Source: SIG565 sp045656145
GTDB taxonomy: Bacteria; Bacillota; Clostridia; Oscillospirales; Acutalibacteraceae
Reading direction: 5' to 3'
NCBI GenBank assembly: GCA_045656145.1
Contig: JAZOQP010000005.1
Location: 1 to 58,152 of the forward strand
DNA length: 58,152 nucleotides
The notes under the pieces are model-generated. The model searched no databases, was not told the origin of the DNA, and saw only the letters and a list, made by a program, of their open reading frames with translations. Below, in pieces: positions 24,583-33,177 of this stretch. Position 1 is the stretch's first letter. Each line of letters opens with the position of its first letter. Both the position numbers and the translations under genes were made by a program.

Positions 24583-25503
24583 CTAATTCTTAATTATACT
24601 TCTTAGCGTTGCACTCCTGGCTCTTGGATTTTCTTGAAGCTCAGCCTCGCTTGCCGTTACGCCCTTTCGGTTAACCATTCTTCCTCTTGGTGTTTTACCG
24701 CAAACACAAACAGGAAAATCAGGAGGACAGGTACAGCCTGTGCAAAACTCTTTGAATTTTTGTTTAACAATTCTATCTTCAAGCGAATGGAAGGTTATTA
24801 TTGATAACACTCCTCCACTTTTAAGAAGCGAAAACGCCGATTCGATTGCGTCATTTAAAATATCAAGCTCCCCATTTACCGCAATTCTAAGCGCCTGAAA
24901 GGTTTTTCTTGCGGGGTGGCCATCTCGCCTAGCCTTTGCAGGAACGGCGTTAGAAATGATTTCTGCGAGTTCTAAGGTAGTTTCAATCGGAGCTTGTCCT
25001 CTAGCCTCAACTATTTTCTTTGCAATTCTAAAAGAAAACTTATCTTCGCCAAAGCGATTAATAATATCGCTTAACTCTTCTGCGCTTAAATTATTAACAA
25101 GGTCCTTAGCCGATATTCCGCTTTTACTCATTCTCATATCAAGCGGTGCATCCTTATGATAGGAAAAACCGCGCTCGGCAGTATCTAACTGATAAGAAGA
25201 AACTCCAAGGTCTAAGAGAATTCCATCTACAAAATCTACATTTTCTTTCCCCATAACGCTTTTCATTTCAGAAAAATTAGTTTTAATAACCTTTGCTCTC
25301 ATTCCGGTTAGGCGCTCGGTTGCTACCATAACGGCGTCAGGGTCGCGGTCCAGCGAATAAAGCATTCCGCTATCTAATTTCTCGGCTATTGCCCTTGAAT
25401 GACCTGCACCACCTGCAGTACCATCAATATAAATACCATCAGGTTTTATATTTAAAGAATCAATTGTTTCCTTAAAAAGAACGGGAATATGTGAAAACTC
25501 CAT
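24583..25503 (-). CDS. rsmH: 16S rRNA (cytosine-1402-N4)-methyltransferase RsmH (MraW)
   Basis: 306 aa. Motifs HIPVLFKETI (6-15), IDGTAGGAGHSRAI (SAM motif I), GILLDLGVSSYQLD, RGFSYHKDAPLDMRM and FHSLEDRIVK are those of RsmH. It methylates C1402 of 16S rRNA. The stop of mraZ is 12 nt upstream. A CTGCTCPPDFPVCVCGK-type cysteine cluster near 245-260 is typical of Firmicute members. Confidence 0.96.
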   Translation of the reverse strand: MEFSHIPVLFKETIDSLNIKPDGIYIDGTAGGAGHSRAIAEKLDSGMLYSLDRDPDAVMVATERLTGMRAKVIKTNFSEMKSVMGKENVDFVDGILLDLGVSSYQLDTAERGFSYHKDAPLDMRMSKSGISAKDLVNNLSAEELSDIINRFGEDKFSFRIAKKIVEARGQAPIETTLELAEIISNAVPAKARRDGHPARKTFQALRIAVNGELDILNDAIESAFSLLKSGGVLSIITFHSLEDRIVKQKFKEFCTGCTCPPDFPVCVCGKTPRGRMVNRKGVTASEAELQENPRARSATLRSIIKN

Positions 25504-25514
25504 TTCCCCACCCC

Positions 25515-25937
25515 TTACAGACCAAACTTATCTGCATCTGCAAATACGGATTCGGGTGTGAATTCATCCTCATTATTCCAAAGTTCACTGCTCCAAAGCT
25601 CAATATAGCTATCCATTCCTATTAAATGAGCCGAAGCATCAAGCTGAGCATAACTTCTTAGTGTTGGCGGAACAACAATTCTTCCCTGAGAATCAAATTC
25701 AACATTAAATGCGCCATCGAAAATGAAGCGCTTAATTCCACTGGCCTGAGATGAAGGAAGTTCGGAAATTTTAGCAACTAACTTCTCCCACTCGGCATAA
25801 GGGTATATACATAAACAGCGTTTTCCGGTAATACCTTTGCAAACTATAAAGTTCTCTCCAAGGTCATCCCTGAACTTTGCAGGTACGAAAACACGACCTT
25901 TTTTATCTATTGTATGGTCATAACCACCGTAAAGCAT
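25515..25937 (-). CDS. mraZ: Transcriptional regulator MraZ
   Basis: 140 aa with two SpoVT/AbrB-like MraZ repeats: DKKGRVFVPAKFRDDL (11-26) and DSQGRIVVPPTLRSYA (82-97), including the DxxGR-x-x-(V/I)-P signature twice. MraZ forms a ring and binds repeated boxes in its own promoter to regulate the dcw operon. ATG 25935-25937 with GGAGGTG upstream. The promoter region contains at least four AAAGTGK boxes (see 25959-26042), which fits autoregulation. Confidence 0.96.
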   Translation of the reverse strand: MLYGGYDHTIDKKGRVFVPAKFRDDLGENFIVCKGITGKRCLCIYPYAEWEKLVAKISELPSSQASGIKRFIFDGAFNVEFDSQGRIVVPPTLRSYAQLDASAHLIGMDSYIELWSSELWNNEDEFTPESVFADADKFGL

Positions 25938-25958
25938 CGTGTTTCACCTCCAAATCCA

Positions 25959-26042
25959 CCACTTTTAAACACTTTACTAGGCATTTTGCCCACTTTCCAC
26001 CACTTTTGATTACATTATACAGCACTTTTTATTAAAAATCAA
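25959..26042 (-). promoter_or_regulatory. mraZ/dcw promoter with MraZ box array
   Basis: On the minus strand TTGATT (26037-26042) and TATAAT (26014-26019) with a 17-nt spacer. Downstream are four AAAGTGG/AAAGTGT boxes at 26000-26006, 25990-25996, 25969-25975 and 25959-25965, in two pairs with 10-bp periodicity and 21 bp between inner boxes; a fifth AAAGTG lies in the spacer (26022-26028). The motif agrees with MraZ boxes described for Firmicutes/Mollicutes (from memory). Confidence 0.8.
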
Positions 26043-26082
26043 TAGTTTTTTTTAAAAAAATTTAAATTTCGAAAAAAATAAA

Positions 26083-26104
26083 AGCCGAGGCAAAAACCTC
26101 GGCT
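26083..26104 (-). terminator. Terminator between mraZ promoter and zinc-ribbon gene
   Basis: Perfect 8-bp stem AGCCGAGG/CCTCGGCT with an AT loop, followed on the minus strand by TTTTATTTTTTT. It ends the transcript of the gene at 26117-26539 before the mraZ promoter. Confidence 0.85.
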
Positions 26105-26116
26105 AAAAATTGTTCT

Positions 26117-26539
26117 TTAAAACACAATATTCACTTTAAAATTAGTATTACAGGACGGGCATTTAACAGTATGCCTTCCCTTCCTTATTGGAAGCCTTAC
26201 CACAGCCTTGCAATAAGGACATTTTCGATAACGTTTATATTTAATATCTTTAACTCTTCTTATAAATAATTTAAACCAATTTATAAGAAAAGAAAAATTC
26301 CGCTCAAACCATTCGTTTTCTTTTCTTCTTGCAGGAATATTCCTCGAAAGTGAACGAAAAAGCACCAGCGCCAAAACAAGCCATTGCAAAAGAAAGAATA
26401 TTCTGATGGCCAATAAATTTCTTAAAACAACATTTATAACCGCAAACACAACATAAAGAATCAGCAAGGCTATATTAAACTTATCATTTCCGTATCTTCC
26501 ATAAAAGAATGATGATAAACGCTCTCTAAATCTCCACAT
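26117..26539 (-). CDS. Membrane protein with C-terminal zinc ribbon
   Basis: 140 aa from ATG 26537-26539, with GGAGG 5 nt upstream (an in-frame TTG just before overlaps that site). Two predicted membrane helices (about 22-42 and 47-66), a basic cytoplasmic segment, then a zinc ribbon with CPYC (about 109-112) and CPSC (about 128-131). The ribbon type often binds nucleic acid or protein, but no family function was recognised. Single-gene unit, flanked by terminators on both sides. It does not obviously belong to dcw. Confidence 0.75.
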   Translation of the reverse strand: MWRFRERLSSFFYGRYGNDKFNIALLILYVVFAVINVVLRNLLAIRIFFLLQWLVLALVLFRSLSRNIPARRKENEWFERNFSFLINWFKLFIRRVKDIKYKRYRKCPYCKAVVRLPIRKGRHTVKCPSCNTNFKVNIVF

Positions 26540-26636
26540 AAAAGCCTCCAAAACTGAAAAAATATCTTACATTATATATATTAACAAAAAATTATGAACA
26601 AATATACATTTTTATAAAAAATTTTTAAAAAATTAA

Positions 26637-26658
26637 AGCCCTCCAAAAATGGAGGGCT
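26637..26658 (-). terminator. Terminator of the FTR-thioredoxin-MFS-GDPD operon
   Basis: 8-bp stem AGCCCTCC/GGAGGGCT followed on the minus strand by TTTAATTTTTTA, just after the GDPD stop. Confidence 0.85.
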
Positions 26659-26682
26659 CATTATTTTATATAATACTATCTT

Positions 26683-27477
26683 TTAAGGCTCAAAATTTTC
26701 GAAAATAAAAATTTTATAATGCTTTTTAGCTTCTGGTAATTCTTCCTTGGTTCTAACCGTCCAACATTGAGAATAGGCCCCTAAAAACTTTGAAATTTTG
26801 AAAAAGATATTTTTTCTGTTTTCATAAAGAAAAGCCACATAGTGCGGACGGGAAATAAAATTCGCTAGCAAAGAGGACAAGAGTGAAAATAAAAAGCCTT
26901 TTTTATAATTACCTGTTGCCAATTGTCCTCGAATAATTTCGGGCTGATATTTTCTATAACAAGCAAGTATTCTCGGGTCGAAGGACTGAACACAGTATTC
27001 CCCTTTATAATCTTTTAAAATCTCTTTCGCCTTTGCAAAGATTTCATAGGGAGAATAGCCATCGGCTTTAACTTCCATAAAAAGAATGGTGTTCTCCCCT
27101 ACCGTTTCTAAAAATTCAGATAAAGTGGGGATTTTCTCATTAGTGGAAAGTAGGTTATATTCCTTTAATTCTTCAAGTATTAAATCATTTACCTTTTTAT
27201 CCGCTTTACAAAGCCTTAAAAGAGAATTATCATGGAAAACAACAACCTGCTTATCTTTGGTTAAGCGAATATCAAACTCTATTCCGTAACCCTTTTCCAC
27301 AGCCTTTTTAAATGCTAAAAGGCTATTTTCGGGGACTCCTTTTTCATTATTGTAAAGTCCCCTATGCGTTATATAAATACCATTATATTTTTCAAGTTTC
27401 TTTCTGTATTTACGCGAAGGCATAATCATAAAAAGAAAGAGCAAAAGAACACTTAAGGCGATAATTAATACCGTCAT
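26683..27477 (-). CDS. Glycerophosphodiester phosphodiesterase family protein, membrane-anchored
   Basis: 264 aa. An N-terminal hydrophobic helix (2-18) is followed by a GDPD TIM-barrel: THRGLYNN (His-Arg), PENSLLAF, GIEFDIRLTKD (Glu/Asp metal ligands), VVVFHDNSLLR and a later VEVKAD-like EVKADG. These are the catalytic residues that hydrolyse glycerophosphodiesters to sn-glycerol 3-phosphate and alcohol. ATG directly follows the stop of the MFS gene (TAAATG), so it is translationally coupled. The pair may salvage phospholipid head groups or teichoic acid pieces, but the MFS substrate is unknown. Confidence 0.88.
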   Translation of the reverse strand: MTVLIIALSVLLLFLFMIMPSRKYRKKLEKYNGIYITHRGLYNNEKGVPENSLLAFKKAVEKGYGIEFDIRLTKDKQVVVFHDNSLLRLCKADKKVNDLILEELKEYNLLSTNEKIPTLSEFLETVGENTILFMEVKADGYSPYEIFAKAKEILKDYKGEYCVQSFDPRILACYRKYQPEIIRGQLATGNYKKGFLFSLLSSLLANFISRPHYVAFLYENRKNIFFKISKFLGAYSQCWTVRTKEELPEAKKHYKIFIFENFEP

Positions 27478-28809
27478 TTAGTCCTCCACATCAAAGCTCT
27501 CTAAAAGAGATTTTTTGCCTTCAGGCTTTATATCTCCGTGTTTTACAAAGAGCATTGTAACAAAAGAAACTAAAACTGCCGCAGCGGCATAAATGAATAA
27601 TGTTTTAGGATTAACGCCATAAAGTGTACCGGCAAGGATAGGTGTAATTACCTGAGCAGACATACTGAAAGCATAATAATATCCTGTGAACTTACCAATA
27701 TCTGCACCTGCGCACATTTCAACAACCATTGGCAAACTGTTAACATTAATAAATGCCCAAGAAATACCAACAAGAATAAACACAAGATAAAGCGCCCAAT
27801 GGAATGAAGAGGCAAAAAGTGTGTAAACAAAGGCTACGGCAAAAGCGGCAGATAAGGTTAATGCACCAAGTTTAATGGTACGGGCTCTACCGATTTTCCC
27901 CGCAACAACACCTGCAGGGATATAAGAAACGATAGCACCTGCAGTTGCAATGGTAAGACAAAGTGAGGCAGCGCCATCGGTCATATTCCATTGACTAGTT
28001 GCATAAACCGAGAACCATGTTGTAACACCGTTATAGCCTATGTACCAAAAGGCTACGGATAAAAGCAAGAAAATAAGACTCTTTTTAACGGGTTTCGGGA
28101 TAACAGCTTTTTTGCTTTTCTCATCAATTTCGGTTAACTGCTGTTCAGGATGTTCAGCCTCATAAGCCGCCTGCTCAGCTGCTAATTTCGGCTCATTAAC
28201 AAAGAACATTACAACGAAAAGCGCTATAAGCATAATACCTGCTACAATTAGGAAAACAGGTAAATAATTTATATGTGTTTCCTTTGGATTTTGTCCTGAA
28301 TAAAGAACTGTGTTAATAATAAGGAATAAAACGCCGCCTACAGCACCCATAAGGTTAATAATTGCATTACCTTTTGAACGCAAGGGTTTCGGTGTAACAT
28401 CAGGCATTAACGCTACCGCAGGGCTTCTGAAAATACCCATAGCAATAAGAGTAAAACATAAAACAATTACAAAAAGTAAAAGAGTTAATGCACTTTGGGT
28501 TTTATAAAAACCATTATCAAGAATAGGAAGCATTGTCATAAATGCTACCGCTAAAAGTGTGCCGACTAAAATAAAAGGCTTTCTTCTACCCATCTTAGCA
28601 TTACAGCGATCAGAAAGGCCGCCAAAAAACGGCAATAAGAATAATGCAAGAATATTATCCGATGCCATAATTGCACCTGTTATTGTTTCGTTAAGACCAA
28701 AGGTGTATTGCAAAATGAGGGGAATCTTGTTGTCATACATTTGCCAGAATGCGCTTATGGCTAAAAAAGCAAAGCCAACAAGCACTGTGCGTTTAACATT
28801 AAGCTTCAT
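27478..28809 (-). CDS. MFS transporter (SLC45/GPH-like)
   Basis: 443 aa, twelve predicted membrane helices with a long central loop (about 205-235). The segment GGLSDRCNAKMGRRKPFIL after TM2 is the loop 2-3 signature of MFS symporters of the sugar-cation-type (SLC45-like), and the second half has AGKIGRARTIKLG. The substrate is likely a sugar or sugar-like solute, but this cannot be settled from sequence. It lies 11 nt after thioredoxin and abuts GDPD. Confidence 0.85.
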   Translation of the reverse strand: MKLNVKRTVLVGFAFLAISAFWQMYDNKIPLILQYTFGLNETITGAIMASDNILALFLLPFFGGLSDRCNAKMGRRKPFILVGTLLAVAFMTMLPILDNGFYKTQSALTLLLFVIVLCFTLIAMGIFRSPAVALMPDVTPKPLRSKGNAIINLMGAVGGVLFLIINTVLYSGQNPKETHINYLPVFLIVAGIMLIALFVVMFFVNEPKLAAEQAAYEAEHPEQQLTEIDEKSKKAVIPKPVKKSLIFLLLSVAFWYIGYNGVTTWFSVYATSQWNMTDGAASLCLTIATAGAIVSYIPAGVVAGKIGRARTIKLGALTLSAAFAVAFVYTLFASSFHWALYLVFILVGISWAFINVNSLPMVVEMCAGADIGKFTGYYYAFSMSAQVITPILAGTLYGVNPKTLFIYAAAAVLVSFVTMLFVKHGDIKPEGKKSLLESFDVED

Positions 28810-28820
28810 AATCTTTCTCC

Positions 28821-29129
28821 TTAAATCCCTATAAATTCTAAAATGCTATTTTTAGACTGAAAACCAACAGTCTTATTAACAATTTTGCCATCCTTCATAA
28901 GAACCAATGTTGGAATACTCTGGATGCCGAAAGCGGCGGCAAGCTCAGGGGCCTCATCAACATCTATTTTGCAAACCTTGATATCATCTACCTCTTCGGC
29001 AATTTCTTCGATTGCCGGAGCTATCATCTTGCAAGGTCCGCACCAGATTGCCCAAAAATCTATTAAAACAGGTTTTTCACTATTTATAACTTCGGTTTCG
29101 AAGTTTTCTTTTGTAATATTAAGAGGCAT
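28821..29129 (-). CDS. trxA: Thioredoxin
   Basis: 102 aa from ATG 29127-29129 (AAAGGAG 8 nt upstream; a longer frame exists but adds non-homologous residues and overlaps the previous gene). Active site WCGPC (29-33), the conserved FWAIWC approach, cis-proline in SIPT and GKIV towards the end. A protein-disulfide reductant in the cytoplasm. It starts 2 nt after the ferredoxin-thioredoxin reductase-like gene, which suggests that protein is its electron donor rather than an NADPH-dependent TrxB, none of which is seen here. Confidence 0.95.
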   Translation of the reverse strand: MPLNITKENFETEVINSEKPVLIDFWAIWCGPCKMIAPAIEEIAEEVDDIKVCKIDVDEAPELAAAFGIQSIPTLVLMKDGKIVNKTVGFQSKNSILEFIGI

Positions 29130-29131
29130 AA

Positions 29132-29335
29132 TTATTTCTCCTTTGTTTTGAAATATAGCATACAGTGGCAAAAGCCCTCAAAATCGGGGTCGGCTATCTG
29201 CTCGCGGAATTCTTTGCACATACATTTATTATCCTCGCTCATTTCAAGCTTACAAGGACAATATCCGTTTTTCTTTTTAAGTCCTTCACGTATTGCGGCA
29301 ACTACTTCCCTATCTTCATTTAATCTAACAGCCAT
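29132..29335 (-). CDS. Ferredoxin-thioredoxin reductase catalytic-subunit-like protein
   Basis: 67 aa with three C-x-C pairs: CPC (26, 28), CMC (38, 40) and CHC (56, 58), plus KEF after the second pair. FTR catalytic subunits have the CPC...CPC...CHC order with a 4Fe-4S cluster beside a redox disulfide, so this is a compact FTR-beta-like protein. It would pass electrons from ferredoxin to the thioredoxin encoded immediately downstream. At 67 aa it is shorter than plant/cyanobacterial FTR (about 110), mainly because the spacings are different. Promoter TTGAAA-N17-TACAAT lies 25 nt upstream. Confidence 0.8.
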   Translation of the reverse strand: MAVRLNEDREVVAAIREGLKKKNGYCPCKLEMSEDNKCMCKEFREQIADPDFEGFCHCMLYFKTKEK

Positions 29336-29359
29336 AATTTACCTCCCGCTTTTTAAATC

Positions 29360-29388
29360 ATTGTAACACACATTATTATTTTTTTCAA
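29360..29388 (-). promoter_or_regulatory. Promoter of the FTR-thioredoxin operon
   Basis: On the minus strand TTGAAA (29383-29388), 17-nt spacer, TACAAT (29360-29365). A GCGGGAGGT ribosome site follows. Confidence 0.65.
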
Positions 29389-29420
29389 ACCTTTATTTAA
29401 TTATTTATTATAAAAAAGAA

Positions 29421-29450
29421 AAAACCGAGTAAAATTTTTCACTCGGTTTT
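29421..29450 (-). terminator. Terminator of the glycyl radical enzyme operon
   Basis: 10-bp stem AAAACCGAGT/ACTCGGTTTT followed on the minus strand by a T-rich tract, 12 nt beyond the activase stop. Confidence 0.85.
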
Positions 29451-29461
29451 TCACTAAGACA

Positions 29462-30262
29462 TTAAAGATTTTCGAATTTTTTCTGAGCAATATCAATTTC
29501 ATCATTAGAAGGTAGTTTTTGCGGCATTGTATTTTCAAAGCCTAATGCCTCATATTTAGAGCCTGCAAAGTTATGATAAGGCAAAACCCTAACCTTTTTA
29601 AGATTTTTTATATCTTTTAAAAATTTCTTTATTTTATCTATTTCCCCATCATTCCATTCGGGCACATAAGGAATTCTAACCTCAATAGGTATTCCTAAAG
29701 AATCAATATACTTAAGGTTATCTAAAATTTGTTTATTAGGCTTCCCCGTGCACTTAATATGCACATCTTCATCTATAGCCTTTATATCATAAAGAAACTT
29801 ATCGGTAAATGGCGCCACCTTATCAATGCCGGCACGATTAACAAATCCACAGGTATCAATAGCAGTATTTATTCCGTTTTCCTTAAGCTTTTTCAATAAC
29901 GCTTCGCAAAAATCGGCTTGACAAAGACACTCACCGCCCGAAAGAGTTACACCGCCGCCTGAATTTTCATAAAACTCCCTGTCTTCTAAAAATAGGGGTA
30001 ACAATTCTTCAACCGTTGCCTCTTTGCCATATTTAATTCTTGCTTCCCCTAAGCATTTTTCGGTTTTGAAATCTTCCCTTTGACATTCGCCGCAACCAAT
30101 GCATTTATTTTTATAAAATGCCGTTTCAGGCTTAAAGCCAATACTTTCGGGATTATGACACCAAACACATTTTAAAGGGCAGCCCTTAAAAAACACCGTT
30201 GTTCTGATACCATCGCCATCATGAACGGCAAAACGCTTTATATCACTAATTATTGCTTTCAT
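29462..30262 (-). CDS. Glycyl radical enzyme activase (radical SAM, PflA-like)
   Basis: 266 aa. Radical SAM cluster CPLKCVWC (Cys28, 32, 35, C-x3-C-x2-C), followed by a short ferredoxin-like insert CIGCGEC (54, 57, 60) with Cys70, so one extra 4Fe-4S cluster rather than the two in many activases. GGGVTLSGGECLCQ is the SAM-binding GGE motif. It installs the glycyl radical on its partner, evidently the enzyme at 34,017-36,254 in the same operon. ATG 30260-30262 overlaps the EamA gene by 17 nt with AGAGGGGAAAG as ribosome site. Partner assignment is inferred from operon structure, strong. Confidence 0.92.
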   Translation of the reverse strand: MKAIISDIKRFAVHDGDGIRTTVFFKGCPLKCVWCHNPESIGFKPETAFYKNKCIGCGECQREDFKTEKCLGEARIKYGKEATVEELLPLFLEDREFYENSGGGVTLSGGECLCQADFCEALLKKLKENGINTAIDTCGFVNRAGIDKVAPFTDKFLYDIKAIDEDVHIKCTGKPNKQILDNLKYIDSLGIPIEVRIPYVPEWNDGEIDKIKKFLKDIKNLKKVRVLPYHNFAGSKYEALGFENTMPQKLPSNDEIDIAQKKFENL

Positions 30263-31154
30263 TCTTTCCCCTCTTATTACCTAAAATTATTCCAAATGAA
30301 ATTAAGATGAAGGCTACCAAATACTGAATTTTAAGTATATCCTCACCCAACAAAATTGCGCCAAAAATACAAGCGAAAAGTGGCTCTGCAAACTTGATAA
30401 TAAAAAGTTTAGAAAGGTCGCAGTTTTTCATTATATAGTACCAAAGAGTGTAAGCCAAAATTGATGCAACACAAATATAAGCTAATGCTCCAATAGAACT
30501 TAAATTAAAGTCCAGCATATCTGCTCCCATAATTACTGCTGCCACAAGTAATAAGGCACCTCCGGTAAACTGTGAAATACCCGTAATCCAAAACGGAGAA
30601 CTTCCTTCGATACATTTTTTCGCTATTATGCTTGAAATTACCGTACAAACTGATGCACCTATTATTATGATGTCACCACTTGTAAAAGAGATGCCATCAG
30701 CACTGTAATTAATGGCTATAATACCCGCAAAACCTATAATGGCACCTAAAATTTTTAAAATACTGAATTTCTCGCTTTTAAAGAACAAAAACGCAAAGCA
30801 AACATAAATAAGTGCGCCTAACTGCTTAATTAGCGCTGTTTTCGAGCTATCTGTAAGAGAAAGCCCTATATATGTAAATGCATAATGAAGAATAATTGAA
30901 AAGACACCTACAATGAAAATGCTGAGAATGCTTTTGCCTTTTGTTGCTTCAATTTTTTCTTTTTTAAAAAAAGCAAACAGCGATACTACAAAGCCGCTTA
31001 GAATAAATCTTATACTAGCGAACATCAAAATATCGGAAATTGAGCCCGAATTTATATTGAATGTAGCATACCCTATTTTGACCATTGGGAATAACGAGCC
31101 CCAAAGAGCCATTACAATTAATGAAAGAGAAATTGTTTTTAAATTGCTTTTCAT
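30246..31154 (-). CDS. EamA/DMT-family transporter
   Basis: About 302 aa from ATG 31152-31154, supported by AGGGAAAG upstream; an earlier in-frame start overlaps the preceding gene. Ten predicted membrane helices in two EamA repeats. Substrates in this family range from amino acids to sugars and nucleotide sugars. Lying inside the glycyl radical enzyme operon, it is probably the permease for the operon's substrate or product. That is inference; the family gives no specificity. Confidence 0.85.
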   Translation of the reverse strand: MKSNLKTISLSLIVMALWGSLFPMVKIGYATFNINSGSISDILMFASIRFILSGFVVSLFAFFKKEKIEATKGKSILSIFIVGVFSIILHYAFTYIGLSLTDSSKTALIKQLGALIYVCFAFLFFKSEKFSILKILGAIIGFAGIIAINYSADGISFTSGDIIIIGASVCTVISSIIAKKCIEGSSPFWITGISQFTGGALLLVAAVIMGADMLDFNLSSIGALAYICVASILAYTLWYYIMKNCDLSKLFIIKFAEPLFACIFGAILLGEDILKIQYLVAFILISFGIILGNKRGKNESNN

Positions 31155-31164
31155 TTTACTTTCC

Positions 31165-33165
31165 CTATACAATTTCTAAATTCTGCTTTTCACCATCAAT
31201 ATATAATTCGCTGCCTTTTGTTGAAAATGCGGATTTATTTTTTCGATAAGCCAAAAGCCCCGTGTGTTTACCATTGATTTTTTTGCCGTTTAAAACAAAT
31301 TCAAATTCGGTTTCACCGCCATTTAAAATAGCGTTGCTAACGAGGTTAAAACTTCCATCTCTATAAACACAGCCCTTATCAATAGCACTTTTTTCGCAGC
31401 CGATTTTCTCTAAAATCTCCATATCAAAGTAATCAAAATGCGGTGCTGTTAATCTTGCTGTATTGCCTTCAAAATCAATGTCGCTTTTACCGACAGCCGC
31501 TACTTTAACGCCGCTGTTATCAGCATTATTTAAAAACTCATATGTTTCTTTTTTAGCGTATTTCGGATATAGGAACAAAAGCTGCTTAAACTCATATCCT
31601 CCAAAGCAGATTTTATTGCCATTTAGCGTTATTCTGCCATCCTCAATGGCATAATCAGGAGCTAACGCACACCTATAACCTGCATTCCAAATATCCGTTA
31701 CTTTATTTTGTATTTCGAGTGAGCCATCAATATCAAAAACATTTCTGTTTTCATAATCAGGATACCAATTATTCTGCGCCGCAGAACCAAAAATAACAAG
31801 CAAGTCCATTTTCGGATATTCGGTTTGAAAATCATTGAGATTAGCTATGCTATCATCGAGCATTTTAATATTTTTGAGGAATTCAGGCTCGGTAAAGCTA
31901 CTCCCCCAATAATAATCGTGGAAGGCATGATGGAATTCTCTTGTATTAAAAGGTGCGCCCTCTATCATGTGGCTATAATGAGTTTTAGAGTCTCTAGAAT
32001 AATACATATCAATATTAATTGGATTTTTAGTTGCTAACATAATACCTAAACGGACAGGATAGCAAATATTTTCATCTGTGTGTCCGAAATCACGCGGGAT
32101 ATCCCACCAATTGCAAGCGGTGCGCCAAATTTCATCCGAATCGAGTTTATTATGGAAGGTATTATGGCAAGAAATATAGATATCTTCACCAAAGGTTTTC
32201 TTGGCATAATCATAAACCTTTTTCTCCACCTCTAGCGGAAAGACGCGAAGCGTCTCAAAATAAGTGTTAATAGCCTTAATTCTAACACTATCCTGATTTT
32301 CCGGAGCATAGCGCATATCAAACATAAGTCTTATCATATCGGTGCCGAGCTTTTTTTCATAATATTCGCGCATACCCTCACTATACATTCTGCCTCTAAA
32401 TGGCGGCTCATTGCCGTTTCTTATTTCATTAGTGTTAAGCACCATAAAGCCATATTCATCCATCATAATGCCATCAAGCGGGACATCTGAATAGGCATCT
32501 ATTAAATTTTTGAAATACTCAAAATGTTCAGTTACCGCTAAATTATTATAATATTGGCTAAGCAAAACAAAAACAGTTCTATTTTTATTTTCTTTTCCAA
32601 GGTCGATTTCAAATTCGGTAACATTTGTCCTTGAATTTACTATTTGTACACAGTCGGTTACATCCTCAAGGGTGCCCTCTTTATAAAAGCCTTCTTCGGT
32701 TTTCTCAAAACTATATGCCCTTAAAATATCGGAATAAATGGGCATAATTGATTTTCTTCCCCAAACGGCTTTATGAGAATAATAAGCATAGCCGTTTTCA
32801 TCAAGCTCTAATTCAATATCATTAACAATACCTTGAGCTTTTTTAGGACTGTCTATCGGGAATAACTGAACCTGTTGTATAGCAGGGTGGTCTCCGCTCG
32901 AAAATGCCGCATTAAAAAAGCCACTCTCACCCTGCAAATGAACGGAAATTTCAAGACCTATTTTATGTGCATATTCGGTTATTTCCTTTAAAACACCGTG
33001 GCACTGCTTTAGGTTTTGAATTTGAACACCATTTCGAGGCGAAATGCAAATATGGTCGACACTTGTATTCTCTTTAATAAAATCTAAGCTTTCGAGATAA
33101 TTCTTCTTGATTAAATCATTATATTCAAATACCCATAAAAGTGAATTTCTTAATTTTCTTTTCAT
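31165..33165 (-). CDS. Uncharacterised TIM-barrel, glycosidase-like protein (666 aa)
   Basis: No family named with certainty. The first 420 residues read like a (beta/alpha)8 barrel: HICISPRNGVQIQ, GLEISVHLQGESG, DGIMMDEYGF (a possible Asp/Glu catalytic or binding site near 235-244) and VRLGIMLATKNPINIDMYY. Residues 450-600 look like a flavodoxin/amidotransferase-like domain (FLYPKYAKKETYEFLNN, GVKVAAVGKSD), followed by a beta-rich tail. This modular order is common in GH42/GH106-type glycosidases. No signal peptide, so it is cytoplasmic and would act on an imported sugar conjugate. It is between the lactonase and the transporter. Hydrolysis is inferred; it could be a lyase or epimerase-like barrel. 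Confidence 0.55.
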   Translation of the reverse strand: MKRKLRNSLLWVFEYNDLIKKNYLESLDFIKENTSVDHICISPRNGVQIQNLKQCHGVLKEITEYAHKIGLEISVHLQGESGFFNAAFSSGDHPAIQQVQLFPIDSPKKAQGIVNDIELELDENGYAYYSHKAVWGRKSIMPIYSDILRAYSFEKTEEGFYKEGTLEDVTDCVQIVNSRTNVTEFEIDLGKENKNRTVFVLLSQYYNNLAVTEHFEYFKNLIDAYSDVPLDGIMMDEYGFMVLNTNEIRNGNEPPFRGRMYSEGMREYYEKKLGTDMIRLMFDMRYAPENQDSVRIKAINTYFETLRVFPLEVEKKVYDYAKKTFGEDIYISCHNTFHNKLDSDEIWRTACNWWDIPRDFGHTDENICYPVRLGIMLATKNPINIDMYYSRDSKTHYSHMIEGAPFNTREFHHAFHDYYWGSSFTEPEFLKNIKMLDDSIANLNDFQTEYPKMDLLVIFGSAAQNNWYPDYENRNVFDIDGSLEIQNKVTDIWNAGYRCALAPDYAIEDGRITLNGNKICFGGYEFKQLLFLYPKYAKKETYEFLNNADNSGVKVAAVGKSDIDFEGNTARLTAPHFDYFDMEILEKIGCEKSAIDKGCVYRDGSFNLVSNAILNGGETEFEFVLNGKKINGKHTGLLAYRKNKSAFSTKGSELYIDGEKQNLEIV

Positions 33166-33177
33166 AAAATCTCTCCT

